Source of the DNA: an uncultured Roseburia sp.
GTDB lineage: Bacteria > Bacillota > Clostridia > Lachnospirales > Lachnospiraceae
Assembly (NCBI GenBank): GCA_947644305.1
Contig: CANRYS010000004.1
Coordinates: forward strand, 62,001 to 126,000
Direction of reading: 5' to 3'
DNA: 64,000 bases
The notes under the pieces were generated by a model. The model did no database searches and was not told the origin of the DNA. It saw only the letters and a list, made by a program, of their open reading frames with translations. Shown here piece by piece: positions 43,643 through 51,454 of this stretch (within the stretch, counting starts at the first letter, position 1; every line of letters begins with the position of its first letter). A program made the position numbers and the translations under genes.

Positions 43643-43960
43643 ATGAACCAGAAAAAAGAATTAAAAAAGATCGCCAAACAAGCATATTCCCTTTCCCAGT
43701 ATCCCTTTTTCGAGGGCAGATACTACAGAAAAAATCTGTTCAATGAAATGTCTGCCTATTGGGGCAAACATCCAGAAAGCTCCTCAGAGGAAATAAAGGA
43801 TTTATTCTGCGGGGAATGCCTTGATGTGGAATCCACAAGTATTGACATTTCAAAGAAAGCAAAGATTTATTTCATTCTTTTGGGAATATTGATACTTATC
43901 TGCGTTGCACTTTACATATTTTCTAGTTCATGGGAGCCCCCTATCATTACAACGAATTGA
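43643..43960 (+). CDS. HAAS-like membrane protein 2
   Basis: This 105-residue protein starts at the ATG at 43643 with GGAG 6 bases upstream; TTG or ATG up to 18 bases earlier are possible. A cytoplasmic helical domain of about 72 residues (KKELKKIAKQAYSLSQYPFF...) is followed by one membrane segment (KIYFILLGILILICVALYIFSS) and a short tail with PP. The architecture copies the membrane protein two genes upstream, with low sequence identity. It closes the padR operon. Confidence 0.7.
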   Translation: MNQKKELKKIAKQAYSLSQYPFFEGRYYRKNLFNEMSAYWGKHPESSSEEIKDLFCGECLDVESTSIDISKKAKIYFILLGILILICVALYIFSSSWEPPIITTN

Positions 43961-43982
43961 TATAAATGTTATATGTAATTTT

Positions 43983-44033
43983 AAAAAGCCATGTGCGCCA
44001 GCGATCGCGATCGCTTTTGCACATGGCTTTTTT
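43983..44033. terminator. Bidirectional terminator with a palindromic core
   Basis: A 14-bp stem (AAAAAGCCATGTGC with its complement) is followed by T runs on both sides. The loop itself is the perfect palindrome GCGATCGCGATCGC plus a few bases. It serves the rightward padR operon and the leftward GH43 gene. Confidence 0.85.
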
Positions 44034-44063
44034 CTTTTTAATTCTCAACCCGCAGTAACAATG

Positions 44064-46601
44064 CTATTTGCTGCATGCCTCGAAACTCCAGGTCTGGTTC
44101 GATGTCGCATTATACTGCCACTGGCATACATTGGTTCCATCGGATTTACCAAAGTTGTACACATCAAGTCCTTTTGTGTCTTTTGTCACTTTGGTCGTTA
44201 TGCCAAAGATATTTGCTGTAGATGTTTTCTGGATCTTGAACATCTGGGCATCTGCCCCATTTGCTGAATATGTCTGAATATTGGCTCCATCACTGTTGGC
44301 GCCGTATTCTACATCCAGCATATATCCCAGGCCGTTTTTCAACGTCACATATCCGTTTCCGAGATTCGTAATATACCACTTCTGGCTTGCGGATGCGGCG
44401 CCTGTTCCGATCACTACATTCACACTGTTTCCACCTTTATTATCTGCCACCTGCAGATATTTGCCGGAATTCGTATTCTTAATATAATACCAGCCATCGG
44501 ATGGTACTCCACTGCCGCTCTGAGCCTGATCCGCCGTTTTCTTTATGGATACGTCATCCACAAAGAAGGATACCAGATCCTGAGCAGCAGGATCTGCCTT
44601 GTAAGCAGTCTCGATAAATACCCTGACATTGCTTAGATCAGCTCCCGACGGAACGGTATATTTACCGTCGATCACTGCCCACTTGTCACCTGCGGTTGTC
44701 ACAGATGCCATATTTTCGATCTTTCCGTCTCCGTAAATGATGCTCATGAAAAACTTCGTCTGGCCGGTTGCCTTCGGATTCTCTGATACATTATATCGTA
44801 CCGCTGCACTGACCTGATAGGTCTTCCCTTTCTCAAGACGACCTGTCATATCCTGTACTGCCCCGGCAGACGTCATTTTCCTGTCCGCTGCTTTGAGGGA
44901 AAGTTTACCCGAATGCACCGTCACATAACCAAGGCTCAGATTGCATCCATATAAACTGCTCCAGTTCGTCAGGCCATCCTCGATGGTTCCATTTTTCACA
45001 AGCTCATCCCCGGATGGTGCGGGCACATCTACTGTGGTATTTGTTCTCGACATCTTCCAATAGTCCAGATAGAACAGTTCGCCTGAAGATGAACCTGTGA
45101 AAACAAAATAGATATCGTGCACTCCTGTCGCTGTTGAAAGGGAAGCGGTATATTCCTTCCATGCTGTTGAACTTCCGGAGATCTGTACTTCTCCCAGCTT
45201 AGTGCCGTATCGGCTGTCCAGCCTTACCTCTACTTTTCCGCCGCCATTTACCGGCTGGGCACCTATTGCGATCGATTTCAGTCCTGTCTTTAGGTCGACG
45301 TCAGATACAGCCAGCCAGTCCCCGTTATGAATATGGGAAACTTTCATATTGGAGGATTGGATAAAGGAACCTGGCTGCCAGGTCATACTAGTTCTCAGAC
45401 CCTTGCTCCAGCCAATGGTCTCCGCCTCATTCCGTACATAAGGATCGAGATTTCTCGTCTGTGACACGCCCTGATAGGTTCCCCTAACCATTTTGATATG
45501 TCCATTGGAATCATAGGAAACCTTATCCATATGCGTCGAGCGGTATCCCTGACAATGATCCGGGAATGCCAACGCTTTGGTCAATGTCTGTGCATGGTAT
45601 GTCAGATAGGTGCTTCCATTAAACTCAAAAAAGGCATGATGATTATTTCCACCAATTCTAAAATATGTATAAGGGTTTTCATGCACGATTCCAACATAGG
45701 TAAATGGTCCCATCGGGCTATTACTTTCCATAGCACATATGTTTCCATTGCCCGTCATCGAAAGGTTATTTGAGAAATTGGAACAATACGTATAATAGTA
45801 TTTGCCGTTCTTCTTATGTATTCCAGAGTCCTCAAAGAGCCCTGGTGCATTGATCGTCACCGCATTTCCTGCAAGCTGAACCATATTATCTGCCAGACGT
45901 ACCACTCTTGCAGTTCCAGGATAGTTTTTCTGATATTGGGAAGCATTATCACCTCCTGGTATGCCTCCGCCGTAATACAGATATCCCGTTCCGTCATCGT
46001 CAACCAGCACAGCCGGATCAAACAGCCACTCCACTCCCTGAGCAGCCTGGGATCCTCTACGGATCAGATGGCTTCCTGTCGGTGGTTCAGTAAATGGCCC
46101 AATCGGGGAATCTGCCTGCAGAACACCGATACCGTTGCCATTATCAGCAAAGTATAAGAAAAACTTGTCCCTACCATTGATGCGCTTGTAGCACACAGCA
46201 GGCGCCCAGGAATTTCTAGCCCAGGATGCAAGATTGGCCACATTGATCTCCCCATGATCAACCCAGTTCACCAGATCGCTGGAAGATGAAACAGTAAGCG
46301 TCGAAATGGTACTATACTTATTGGCAGTTGTAGGATTGCCACTTCCATCTTTGTTCGTGCGGTCATAGCATTCGCTGTCATTGGTCATATAAACATACAC
46401 TCTTCCGTTGTAAGTCATGGCAAAGGGATCCGCTGCAAACTTATGATCCATAATCGGATTGTTGTTTGAAGAACTTCTCACAGAACCACTTACCAGCTTA
46501 TCGGCAGCAAAGGTTTCGTCAAACCTCGCCAGTGAAGCGATCACCCCCAGGATGACCAACATACCCACTACATATAATTTTGATTTGATTTGTTTCGTCA
46601 T
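44064..46601 (-). CDS. Secreted GH43 enzyme with CBM6, CBM22-like and ricin-type modules
   Basis: This 845-residue secreted enzyme is a five-bladed propeller GH43 hydrolase, probably an alpha-L-arabinofuranosidase or arabinoxylan arabinofuranohydrolase. Residues 1-33 are a signal peptide. The GH43 domain (about 45-365) shows the base Asp in HKFAADPFA, the modulating Asp in LFDPAVLVDDDG and the acid Glu in LFEDSGIHKK. A CBM6 module (about 370-510), a CBM4/9/22-type module (about 525-675) and a C-terminal ricin-B/CBM13 module (about 690-845, with repeated QxW-like motifs) follow. The ATG at 46601 has AAAGGAAGG upstream. It complements the GH10/GH115 enzymes. Confidence 0.92.
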   Translation of the reverse strand: MTKQIKSKLYVVGMLVILGVIASLARFDETFAADKLVSGSVRSSSNNNPIMDHKFAADPFAMTYNGRVYVYMTNDSECYDRTNKDGSGNPTTANKYSTISTLTVSSSSDLVNWVDHGEINVANLASWARNSWAPAVCYKRINGRDKFFLYFADNGNGIGVLQADSPIGPFTEPPTGSHLIRRGSQAAQGVEWLFDPAVLVDDDGTGYLYYGGGIPGGDNASQYQKNYPGTARVVRLADNMVQLAGNAVTINAPGLFEDSGIHKKNGKYYYTYCSNFSNNLSMTGNGNICAMESNSPMGPFTYVGIVHENPYTYFRIGGNNHHAFFEFNGSTYLTYHAQTLTKALAFPDHCQGYRSTHMDKVSYDSNGHIKMVRGTYQGVSQTRNLDPYVRNEAETIGWSKGLRTSMTWQPGSFIQSSNMKVSHIHNGDWLAVSDVDLKTGLKSIAIGAQPVNGGGKVEVRLDSRYGTKLGEVQISGSSTAWKEYTASLSTATGVHDIYFVFTGSSSGELFYLDYWKMSRTNTTVDVPAPSGDELVKNGTIEDGLTNWSSLYGCNLSLGYVTVHSGKLSLKAADRKMTSAGAVQDMTGRLEKGKTYQVSAAVRYNVSENPKATGQTKFFMSIIYGDGKIENMASVTTAGDKWAVIDGKYTVPSGADLSNVRVFIETAYKADPAAQDLVSFFVDDVSIKKTADQAQSGSGVPSDGWYYIKNTNSGKYLQVADNKGGNSVNVVIGTGAASASQKWYITNLGNGYVTLKNGLGYMLDVEYGANSDGANIQTYSANGADAQMFKIQKTSTANIFGITTKVTKDTKGLDVYNFGKSDGTNVCQWQYNATSNQTWSFEACSK

Positions 46602-46851
46602 GATACCTTCCTTTCCTAAATTTGTAAACCTCCATTTTGGTTCGTGCAAAATTTATTGCTTCTTACTCAAATGTAAATTCGAATTTGCTACGTGATTCAT
46701 TTATGTTCCCCCTTTCTCTTGATTTTTTGACAAATTCTGCATTACATTTAGCAGCATAACCGTTAGATTTATTGTACCAAATTTTGGGTGAAATGGCTAG
46801 TCTGATTTTTAAATTTATATATTTCCATGGGTTTTATATAACATAAAATAA
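46602..46851. other. GH43 upstream region with palindrome
   Basis: No gene is seen. AAATTCGAATTT (46675-46686) is a perfect 12-bp palindrome 74 bases upstream of the GH43 start and could be an operator. A leftward extended -10 candidate (TGG-TACAAT) lies near 46775, without a good -35. Confidence 0.4.
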
Positions 46852-46893
46852 AGCACCTTAAAGCTTCAAATCCATACCAAGCCTTAAGGTGCT
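46852..46893 (-). terminator. Terminator of XRE paralogue B
   Basis: Two 15-nt arms (46852-46866 and 46879-46893) pair with one mismatch, followed leftwards by TTTATTTTAT. It lies about 50 bases after the stop of the XRE gene. Confidence 0.8.
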
Positions 46894-46941
46894 AACCAAA
46901 CTCCTATTTGCGATATTCGAATAAGAATAGATTCTATCCCT

Positions 46942-47271
46942 TTAGTTACAGTGTGCAATCTCATATGCTAGTTTCAACAAATCTTCTACCTTTTCCAAGA
47001 CACTTGGCTCAAACTTTTCTAATGCCTCTGCTATCCCTTCGTCAAACTTTGTACTTCCATGTCCAGTCATAATATAGTCAGCACTTACATCCAATGCTTC
47101 TGCCAGATTTATCAAAGTATTTGCAGAAAACCCTTTTTCATTGCGCTCGATTTCAAACAAGAATTTGGAAGAAATTCCTGCTCTTTCTGCCAGACGTTCT
47201 CTGGAATATCCTCGATCAAGGCGAAGATCCATAATTCGACACCCTATTTCTTTGTTCTTAATTTCTTTCAT
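46942..47271 (-). CDS. XRE-family regulator (paralogue B)
   Basis: This 109-residue protein is nearly collinear with the regulator at 37769-38101. It shares GYSRE-LAE-AGIS-KFLFEIER, a following KGFSA-TL segment, the DYIMTG motif and an ALE(R/K)FEP C-terminal helix region. The start at 47271 is preceded by AAGGAG at 12 bases; longer in-frame starts up to 47370 are less likely. It is monocistronic with its own terminator. The two paralogues bracket the ABC, padR and GH43 genes. Confidence 0.82.
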   Translation of the reverse strand: MKEIKNKEIGCRIMDLRLDRGYSRERLAERAGISSKFLFEIERNEKGFSANTLINLAEALDVSADYIMTGHGSTKFDEGIAEALEKFEPSVLEKVEDLLKLAYEIAHCN

Positions 47272-47504
47272 CTTCTTGTAACTCTCCTTATAAAAAAATT
47301 CTAGTCTTTTTAAATCATTTTTGCAATGAATAATAATACACGTTTCCTTAACATATTGTTCCAGAAACATTATATACCATTTAAATCAAAGACTTGATTT
47401 TTTTACCGGAAAGGGGGTTTTTACAGACTAACATTCGAAAAAAGACATTTTTAATCACAAATCTATCCGTTTGTTCCGAATTTCCCTTATTTGAGCAAAA
47501 AATC

Positions 47505-47536
47505 ATAGCACAATGGCGCATGCACCATTGTGCTAT
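47505..47536 (-). terminator. Terminator of the lipoprotein gene
   Basis: A perfect 12-bp stem (ATAGCACAATGG with its complement) and 8-nt loop are followed leftwards by GATTTTTTG, 19 bases after the stop at 47556. The rest of 47272-47504 has no gene I can support. Confidence 0.85.
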
Positions 47537-47555
47537 GAGAAAGGATTCAGATATT

Positions 47556-48599
47556 TCACTGCTTACCCAGCACATATTCATAAGCATACAATTGTATGCC
47601 TTCATCAACAGCTTCCTGGCTCATTAATACTATATTCCCATCTTTCTCTAAAAGTCCCATCGTATTGTTTCCAGCATTACTAAAAGCTTTGCTCTCTGAT
47701 GCTGAAATCAACTTCACTTTTCTTTTTGTTGCTTCATCCACTCCAAAAATACCAGACGGTGTCATAATAAATATATCATCATCCTCATTTTCAAACACTT
47801 CAATCTGCAATTCTGTCCCCACACGATCTGAACGCAACAAAGCCTCATCTTCTAAAGAAAATATTTCTACTTCCTTTCCACTGTCTTCTGAAACTTTCAC
47901 TATTTGAGAATTCATATTATCTACAGCATAAAAGTTATCACGTCCCATAAATAACTTATGCGGCATGCCACTATAAAAACCTTTCTGCTCACCTGTATTG
48001 GAATCATACCATTCAACTTCACCATTGGCTTTCTGAATCAGGACATTTCCACTTTGAAAAACACCAACATATACGGGCATTGATTCTAAGTTATCTTGTT
48101 TTCCCAAACAAGACAACTGCACTTTATCAACTTCATTTGTTTCTTCATCAATCTTATATAAATTGTAAGTCATACCGTCCCCATTGTCTTGAAATAATGC
48201 ATACAACTTCATATCAAAACCATAACTAATAAAAGATAATGACTCCCCCTTCTTTAGTTTTCCCTTTATCACATTTCCCCAAGAAACCTCTTCTTTTTGC
48301 CAGACTTCTGACTCTTCATAAGAATACTGATATATTGTCTCCTTTAAGGCTTCTTCTTCAATCGTCTTACAATAAAAAATATATTTTTCATTCCCGTTCA
48401 ATAAGCAGTTACTAACAACTATATCCATATCTGAAAGTTCATTTCTGATACTTTGAGCAATATCCTTCTCCATAAAATCATTCTTTTTATCCATTGATAT
48501 TGGTTCTTTACTTTTTAGCGGTTTAACTTCTTTTTCCTCAGAACATCCAGAAACAAGAAACAAAATAAAAAACATTAATAAAAAAATATACCTGTTCAA
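47556..48599 (-). CDS. Lipoprotein of unknown function, propeller-like repeats
   Basis: This 347-residue protein starts at a TTG with AAGGAG 8 bases upstream. It has a lipoprotein signal with lipobox LVSGCS (Cys19). The mature part consists of repeated strand-rich segments with turns such as YDSNTGEQKGFYS, KVSEDSGKEVEIFSL and IFGVDEATKRKVKL, suggesting a beta-propeller or similar fold. I do not recognise a catalytic motif. It ends abruptly after LYAYEYVLGKQ. Some Lachnospiraceae lipoproteins continue from a propeller into a solute-binding domain, so a shortened version is conceivable. It follows a membrane-protein gene by 31 bases, probably in one operon. Confidence 0.7.
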   Translation of the reverse strand: MNRYIFLLMFFILFLVSGCSEEKEVKPLKSKEPISMDKKNDFMEKDIAQSIRNELSDMDIVVSNCLLNGNEKYIFYCKTIEEEALKETIYQYSYEESEVWQKEEVSWGNVIKGKLKKGESLSFISYGFDMKLYALFQDNGDGMTYNLYKIDEETNEVDKVQLSCLGKQDNLESMPVYVGVFQSGNVLIQKANGEVEWYDSNTGEQKGFYSGMPHKLFMGRDNFYAVDNMNSQIVKVSEDSGKEVEIFSLEDEALLRSDRVGTELQIEVFENEDDDIFIMTPSGIFGVDEATKRKVKLISASESKAFSNAGNNTMGLLEKDGNIVLMSQEAVDEGIQLYAYEYVLGKQ

Positions 48600-48630
48600 T
48601 TCTTACACTCCTTTTATTGTTTTAATAAAT

Positions 48631-49614
48631 TTACAACGAATCCTTAAAATGCAATTCCATGCGTTTTATATCACTCTCTGTATAATGATAGATGGGATAA
48701 AACTTGCAGACCGCAATAATAACAATATCCAGGATAAGCAATATTGCAACATATTCATAACTAAATTTCTTTGCATTTGTCGTAATCAATACATCTGACA
48801 ATCCACATAGGAACACTTGGGTTTTGCTCGCAAATACCACAACAGCTCCCACTGCCGCAGGCAGCATATGTAAACAAAACAACACTAATTCAATCACATA
48901 ATGCCGTTTCCATAAAAGCCGGTTTAAAAACACAATGAGATATTCCAAGGTAAAGATTCCAAAAAATCTTACCAGATACATAATCCTCACCACTCCATAA
49001 ATTGGAAACTCGCCGATTTCTCCAACGCTTATTCCTGGAAAATCTGCTCCAGAAAAACCATAGCAAACAAAAATCCAGATTAATTCAGGAAGATACACAA
49101 TTCCCCCAACAATTACAGTATACAGAATACGTCTTAATAATGTAATCTTTTCTTTTCTATAATTTAAAAACATCATGAGAAGGATAACAATAATTGCTTG
49201 AAAAAAATGAAGGTATTCTCCTTCTACCCCAAACAATTTCCTATATCCTTCCTGGTAAACGAATAAGGGTATGGCTTTTTCCTCCAACGTTCCCTCCATT
49301 CCTGCCTTCTCTAGAGGAACTTCAACATAAACATATCCTTTTTCCTCTTTTGCTTCAGGAAGATAGGCAGTAACACGATGGTGTTCCATATCCTCCATCC
49401 AGTCAATCTGTTTCATTAATCTATCGAAATCCGTCTTAGAAATATGAGATCTATCGGCATTTATCTGGTCCCTGGCTTCCTTATACCGTAATCCCTCGTA
49501 TTTCTTACACTGCTGCCGGTAATTTTTCTCCGTTGAATATGGAAGACCCGTCCCGATGAAAAAGCAAACCTGCAAAATGACAACAAATACGGTAATGATA
49601 TAAAACTTTTTCAT
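48631..49614 (-). CDS. Multi-pass membrane protein of unknown function
   Basis: The 327 residues comprise one N-terminal segment (about 5-24), an outer domain of about 100 residues (helical then strand-rich, GYVYVEVPLEKAGMEG), and about five to six further membrane segments (from 132 to 310), ending in a short charged tail. GGAGG lies 6 bases before the ATG. No family is recognised. Together with the downstream lipoprotein it may form a two-component surface module. Codon and base use are AT-rich compared with the housekeeping genes, consistent with acquisition. Confidence 0.7.
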   Translation of the reverse strand: MKKFYIITVFVVILQVCFFIGTGLPYSTEKNYRQQCKKYEGLRYKEARDQINADRSHISKTDFDRLMKQIDWMEDMEHHRVTAYLPEAKEEKGYVYVEVPLEKAGMEGTLEEKAIPLFVYQEGYRKLFGVEGEYLHFFQAIIVILLMMFLNYRKEKITLLRRILYTVIVGGIVYLPELIWIFVCYGFSGADFPGISVGEIGEFPIYGVVRIMYLVRFFGIFTLEYLIVFLNRLLWKRHYVIELVLFCLHMLPAAVGAVVVFASKTQVFLCGLSDVLITTNAKKFSYEYVAILLILDIVIIAVCKFYPIYHYTESDIKRMELHFKDSL

Positions 49615-49691
49615 TCATTCCCTCCAATTTCTATGTTTTCAACAGAAAGATCCCTCTTGAAATATGTAAACTGACGACATATTTGATAAAT

Positions 49692-49886
49692 TTATCGCCC
49701 TATTAGTCTTTGGTCGCACTTCAAAATTTCCTTCATTACGATATTTTCTCTTACCACCCATGGAATATTTTCAAAATCCTCCACTTCCTCGTTTCCCTTA
49801 ATAATATCCTCTAATGTCATCCATTCTACTTGATAATCATACTCTTTTTCATAATCATCTAAGTTTCTATAATAATTTCTTTCATC
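49692..49886 (-). pseudogene. C-terminal remnant, possibly of a Nudix hydrolase
   Basis: A 64-codon open stretch with no usable start reads DERNYYRNLDDYEKEYDYQ, then a VEWMTLEDIIKGNE-like segment and a PWVVRENIVMKEIL-like segment. This resembles the C-terminal end of Nudix-type proteins. It begins inside the last codons of the HAD gene in another frame, just after a TAG. It looks like the tail of a lost gene joined here by a deletion. The family assignment is tentative. Confidence 0.45.
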
Positions 49887-50631
49887 CTATTTTCCCTTCA
49901 TTTATAATTGCATTTTCTTTTTCCAAAACAAGCTTCCGAAGTTCGTCCCATGCAGAGATTATCACACCGTTATAATCAGTTTTTACTCCTTTCTCTTTAC
50001 TAATCCAAATTGGTGTTAAGCCAACCTTTTTTGCCCCGACAATATCGCATTCATACTGATCCCCACAGTACCATACCTCATTTGGCTCCAAACAAGCTTT
50101 TTCTAAAGCCAACTCAAAAATTCGCTTATTCGGTTTTCTAAATACATAATCACTTGACGCAATAAAAAATTCAAATTCCTCATTAGGAATCAACTCATGT
50201 ATATGCTTCTTTAATGTTTCACCACGATATGAGATATTACTTACTACACCTGTTCTAATTTTCTTAGTTTTTAAAAATTCAAGTAACTCACGAATCCCCT
50301 TCATAGCTACTCCATTTGCAGATGCATTCCAAAAGATAGTTTCTACCTCTTCATAAGGTATGGACAAGGAAATCCCTTGGGATTCGTACAAATAGGAATA
50401 AAACGATACACTGGTAACTTCGAACTGAAATAAGTGTTTTCTTTTTGGATCAAATCGTCCTAAGTCCTCATTTATTGTTTCAGCTACCTGATAAATTTCC
50501 CTCGCTGTTTTGTTATATTTGTTTTTTACAGCGTATTTTAAAACCTCTTCTATTCCTTTTATCCCATCAAAAGTACCCTCATGCACTAGTGTCTCTCCGT
50601 AGTCAAACAATATCATTTTAGGAAACTGCAT
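49882..50631 (-). CDS. HAD-superfamily hydrolase-like protein
   Basis: This 249-residue protein has the HAD fold: motif I FDYGETL with nucleophile Asp, motif II VVSNIS, motif III lysine in FRKPNKRIFELAL and motif IV GDQYECDIVGAKKVG. A helical cap lies between residues about 20 and 115. The second Asp of the usual DxDGT is glycine (DYGET), so ordinary phosphatase activity is uncertain. The ATG at 50631 with GGAGAGG upstream is preferred over a longer start at 50664. It is flanked by a gene remnant and AT-rich DNA. Confidence 0.82.
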   Translation of the reverse strand: MQFPKMILFDYGETLVHEGTFDGIKGIEEVLKYAVKNKYNKTAREIYQVAETINEDLGRFDPKRKHLFQFEVTSVSFYSYLYESQGISLSIPYEEVETIFWNASANGVAMKGIRELLEFLKTKKIRTGVVSNISYRGETLKKHIHELIPNEEFEFFIASSDYVFRKPNKRIFELALEKACLEPNEVWYCGDQYECDIVGAKKVGLTPIWISKEKGVKTDYNGVIISAWDELRKLVLEKENAIINEGKIG

Positions 50632-51011
50632 AACAACCTCTCCATTTCTTTTCGCATATTCCATCCAAAATAGCCATACTTTGTTATTTTTATAAATTAT
50701 ATGTCTATTAAGAATTTATACTTAGTATTTTATCAAACTTTTCACCAAAATAAAATACATTTTTCCCTTTGGTATTTTGTAATCCTCTAAGTGTTTTCCA
50801 CTATAAAAAATACTTTATTTTTTATTCCCTTTCTCTTATCAGTATGAGACACTTAGATAGCGGATAAAAGAAACTATTTGTTATGTTATCATAACTATTA
50901 GTGGTATTAAGACAAAATTTAGAGTTGTATTCTAATAACTCTTTTTGCTTCTCAAGTGGGAGCTCATTTACGAAACTAATAATTATGATTTAACTTACAT
51001 CTTTACAATAA
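50632..51011. other. AT-rich gap with a possible gene remnant
   Basis: No intact gene is seen. On the minus strand 50822-50989 is open for 55 codons and includes a coding-like helix (FVNELPLEKQKELLEY), but it has no good start or ribosome site. It may be the decayed end of a gene or chance. The base composition is markedly AT-rich compared with the flanking spoVA region. Confidence 0.35.
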
Positions 51012-51050
51012 AAAGCCATGAAACGTGATACTTTCACATTCCATGGCTTT
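51012..51050 (-). terminator. Terminator of the spoVAD-spoVAE operon
   Basis: AAAGCCATG (51012-51020) pairs with CATGGCTTT (51042-51050), with further pairing inside. TTTTTATT follows in the leftward direction, 36 bases after spoVAE. Confidence 0.8.
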
Positions 51051-51085
51051 ATATTTTCTTCTATATTTTCTTCTCCTTACCCCCA

Positions 51086-51439
51086 CTAAGACATCTTCGG
51101 CTTAAACACCAGTGCCGCCAGAAAACTCAAAATCAACGCTCCAGCGATTCCGACCGCGGCCTGTTCCAGCCCACCGTAAAAGATTCCCACAAAGCCCTGG
51201 CTGTCCACAGCTTCCTTGACTCCCTTAAATAACAGATGCCCAAAACCGATCAGAGGAACCGTGGCACCGGCCTTTGCCCAGTTGGCAAAAGGCTCGTAGA
51301 TACGGACGGCGCTCAGCACCGCTCCCAGACATACCAGGAGGACCATGATCCGCCCAGGAAGAAGTTTTGTGTTGTCCATGACGATCTGTACCACCGCACA
51401 GATGGCGCCGCCTACCAAAAAAGTAATTAAATAATCCAT
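51086..51439 (-). CDS. spoVAE: Stage V sporulation protein AE
   Basis: This 117-residue membrane protein with three to four hydrophobic segments matches SpoVAE (SpoVAEb) in length and motifs (FLVGGAICAVVQIVMD, GATVPLIGFGHLLFKGV). It is part of the SpoVA channel of the inner forespore membrane that moves dipicolinic acid into the spore and out at germination. AAAGGAG lies about 7 bases before the ATG. It follows spoVAD by 15 bases. Confidence 0.93.
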   Translation of the reverse strand: MDYLITFLVGGAICAVVQIVMDNTKLLPGRIMVLLVCLGAVLSAVRIYEPFANWAKAGATVPLIGFGHLLFKGVKEAVDSQGFVGIFYGGLEQAAVGIAGALILSFLAALVFKPKMS

Positions 51440-51454
51440 ATTCTTGCTCCTTTC

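Noticed and set aside
43983-44033. GCGATCGCGATCGC palindrome as an attachment or recombination site
   Set aside because: It forms the loop of a bidirectional terminator, and no integrase or second copy was seen.
47381-47608. 75-codon open frame on the minus strand between the XRE gene and the lipoprotein gene
   Set aside because: It overlaps the terminator hairpin and the lipoprotein end, and has no plausible start signal.
38200-51000. Search for CRISPR arrays, tRNA genes, transposases or integrases that would define a mobile island
   Set aside because: None was visible; the accessory character rests only on gene content and base composition.
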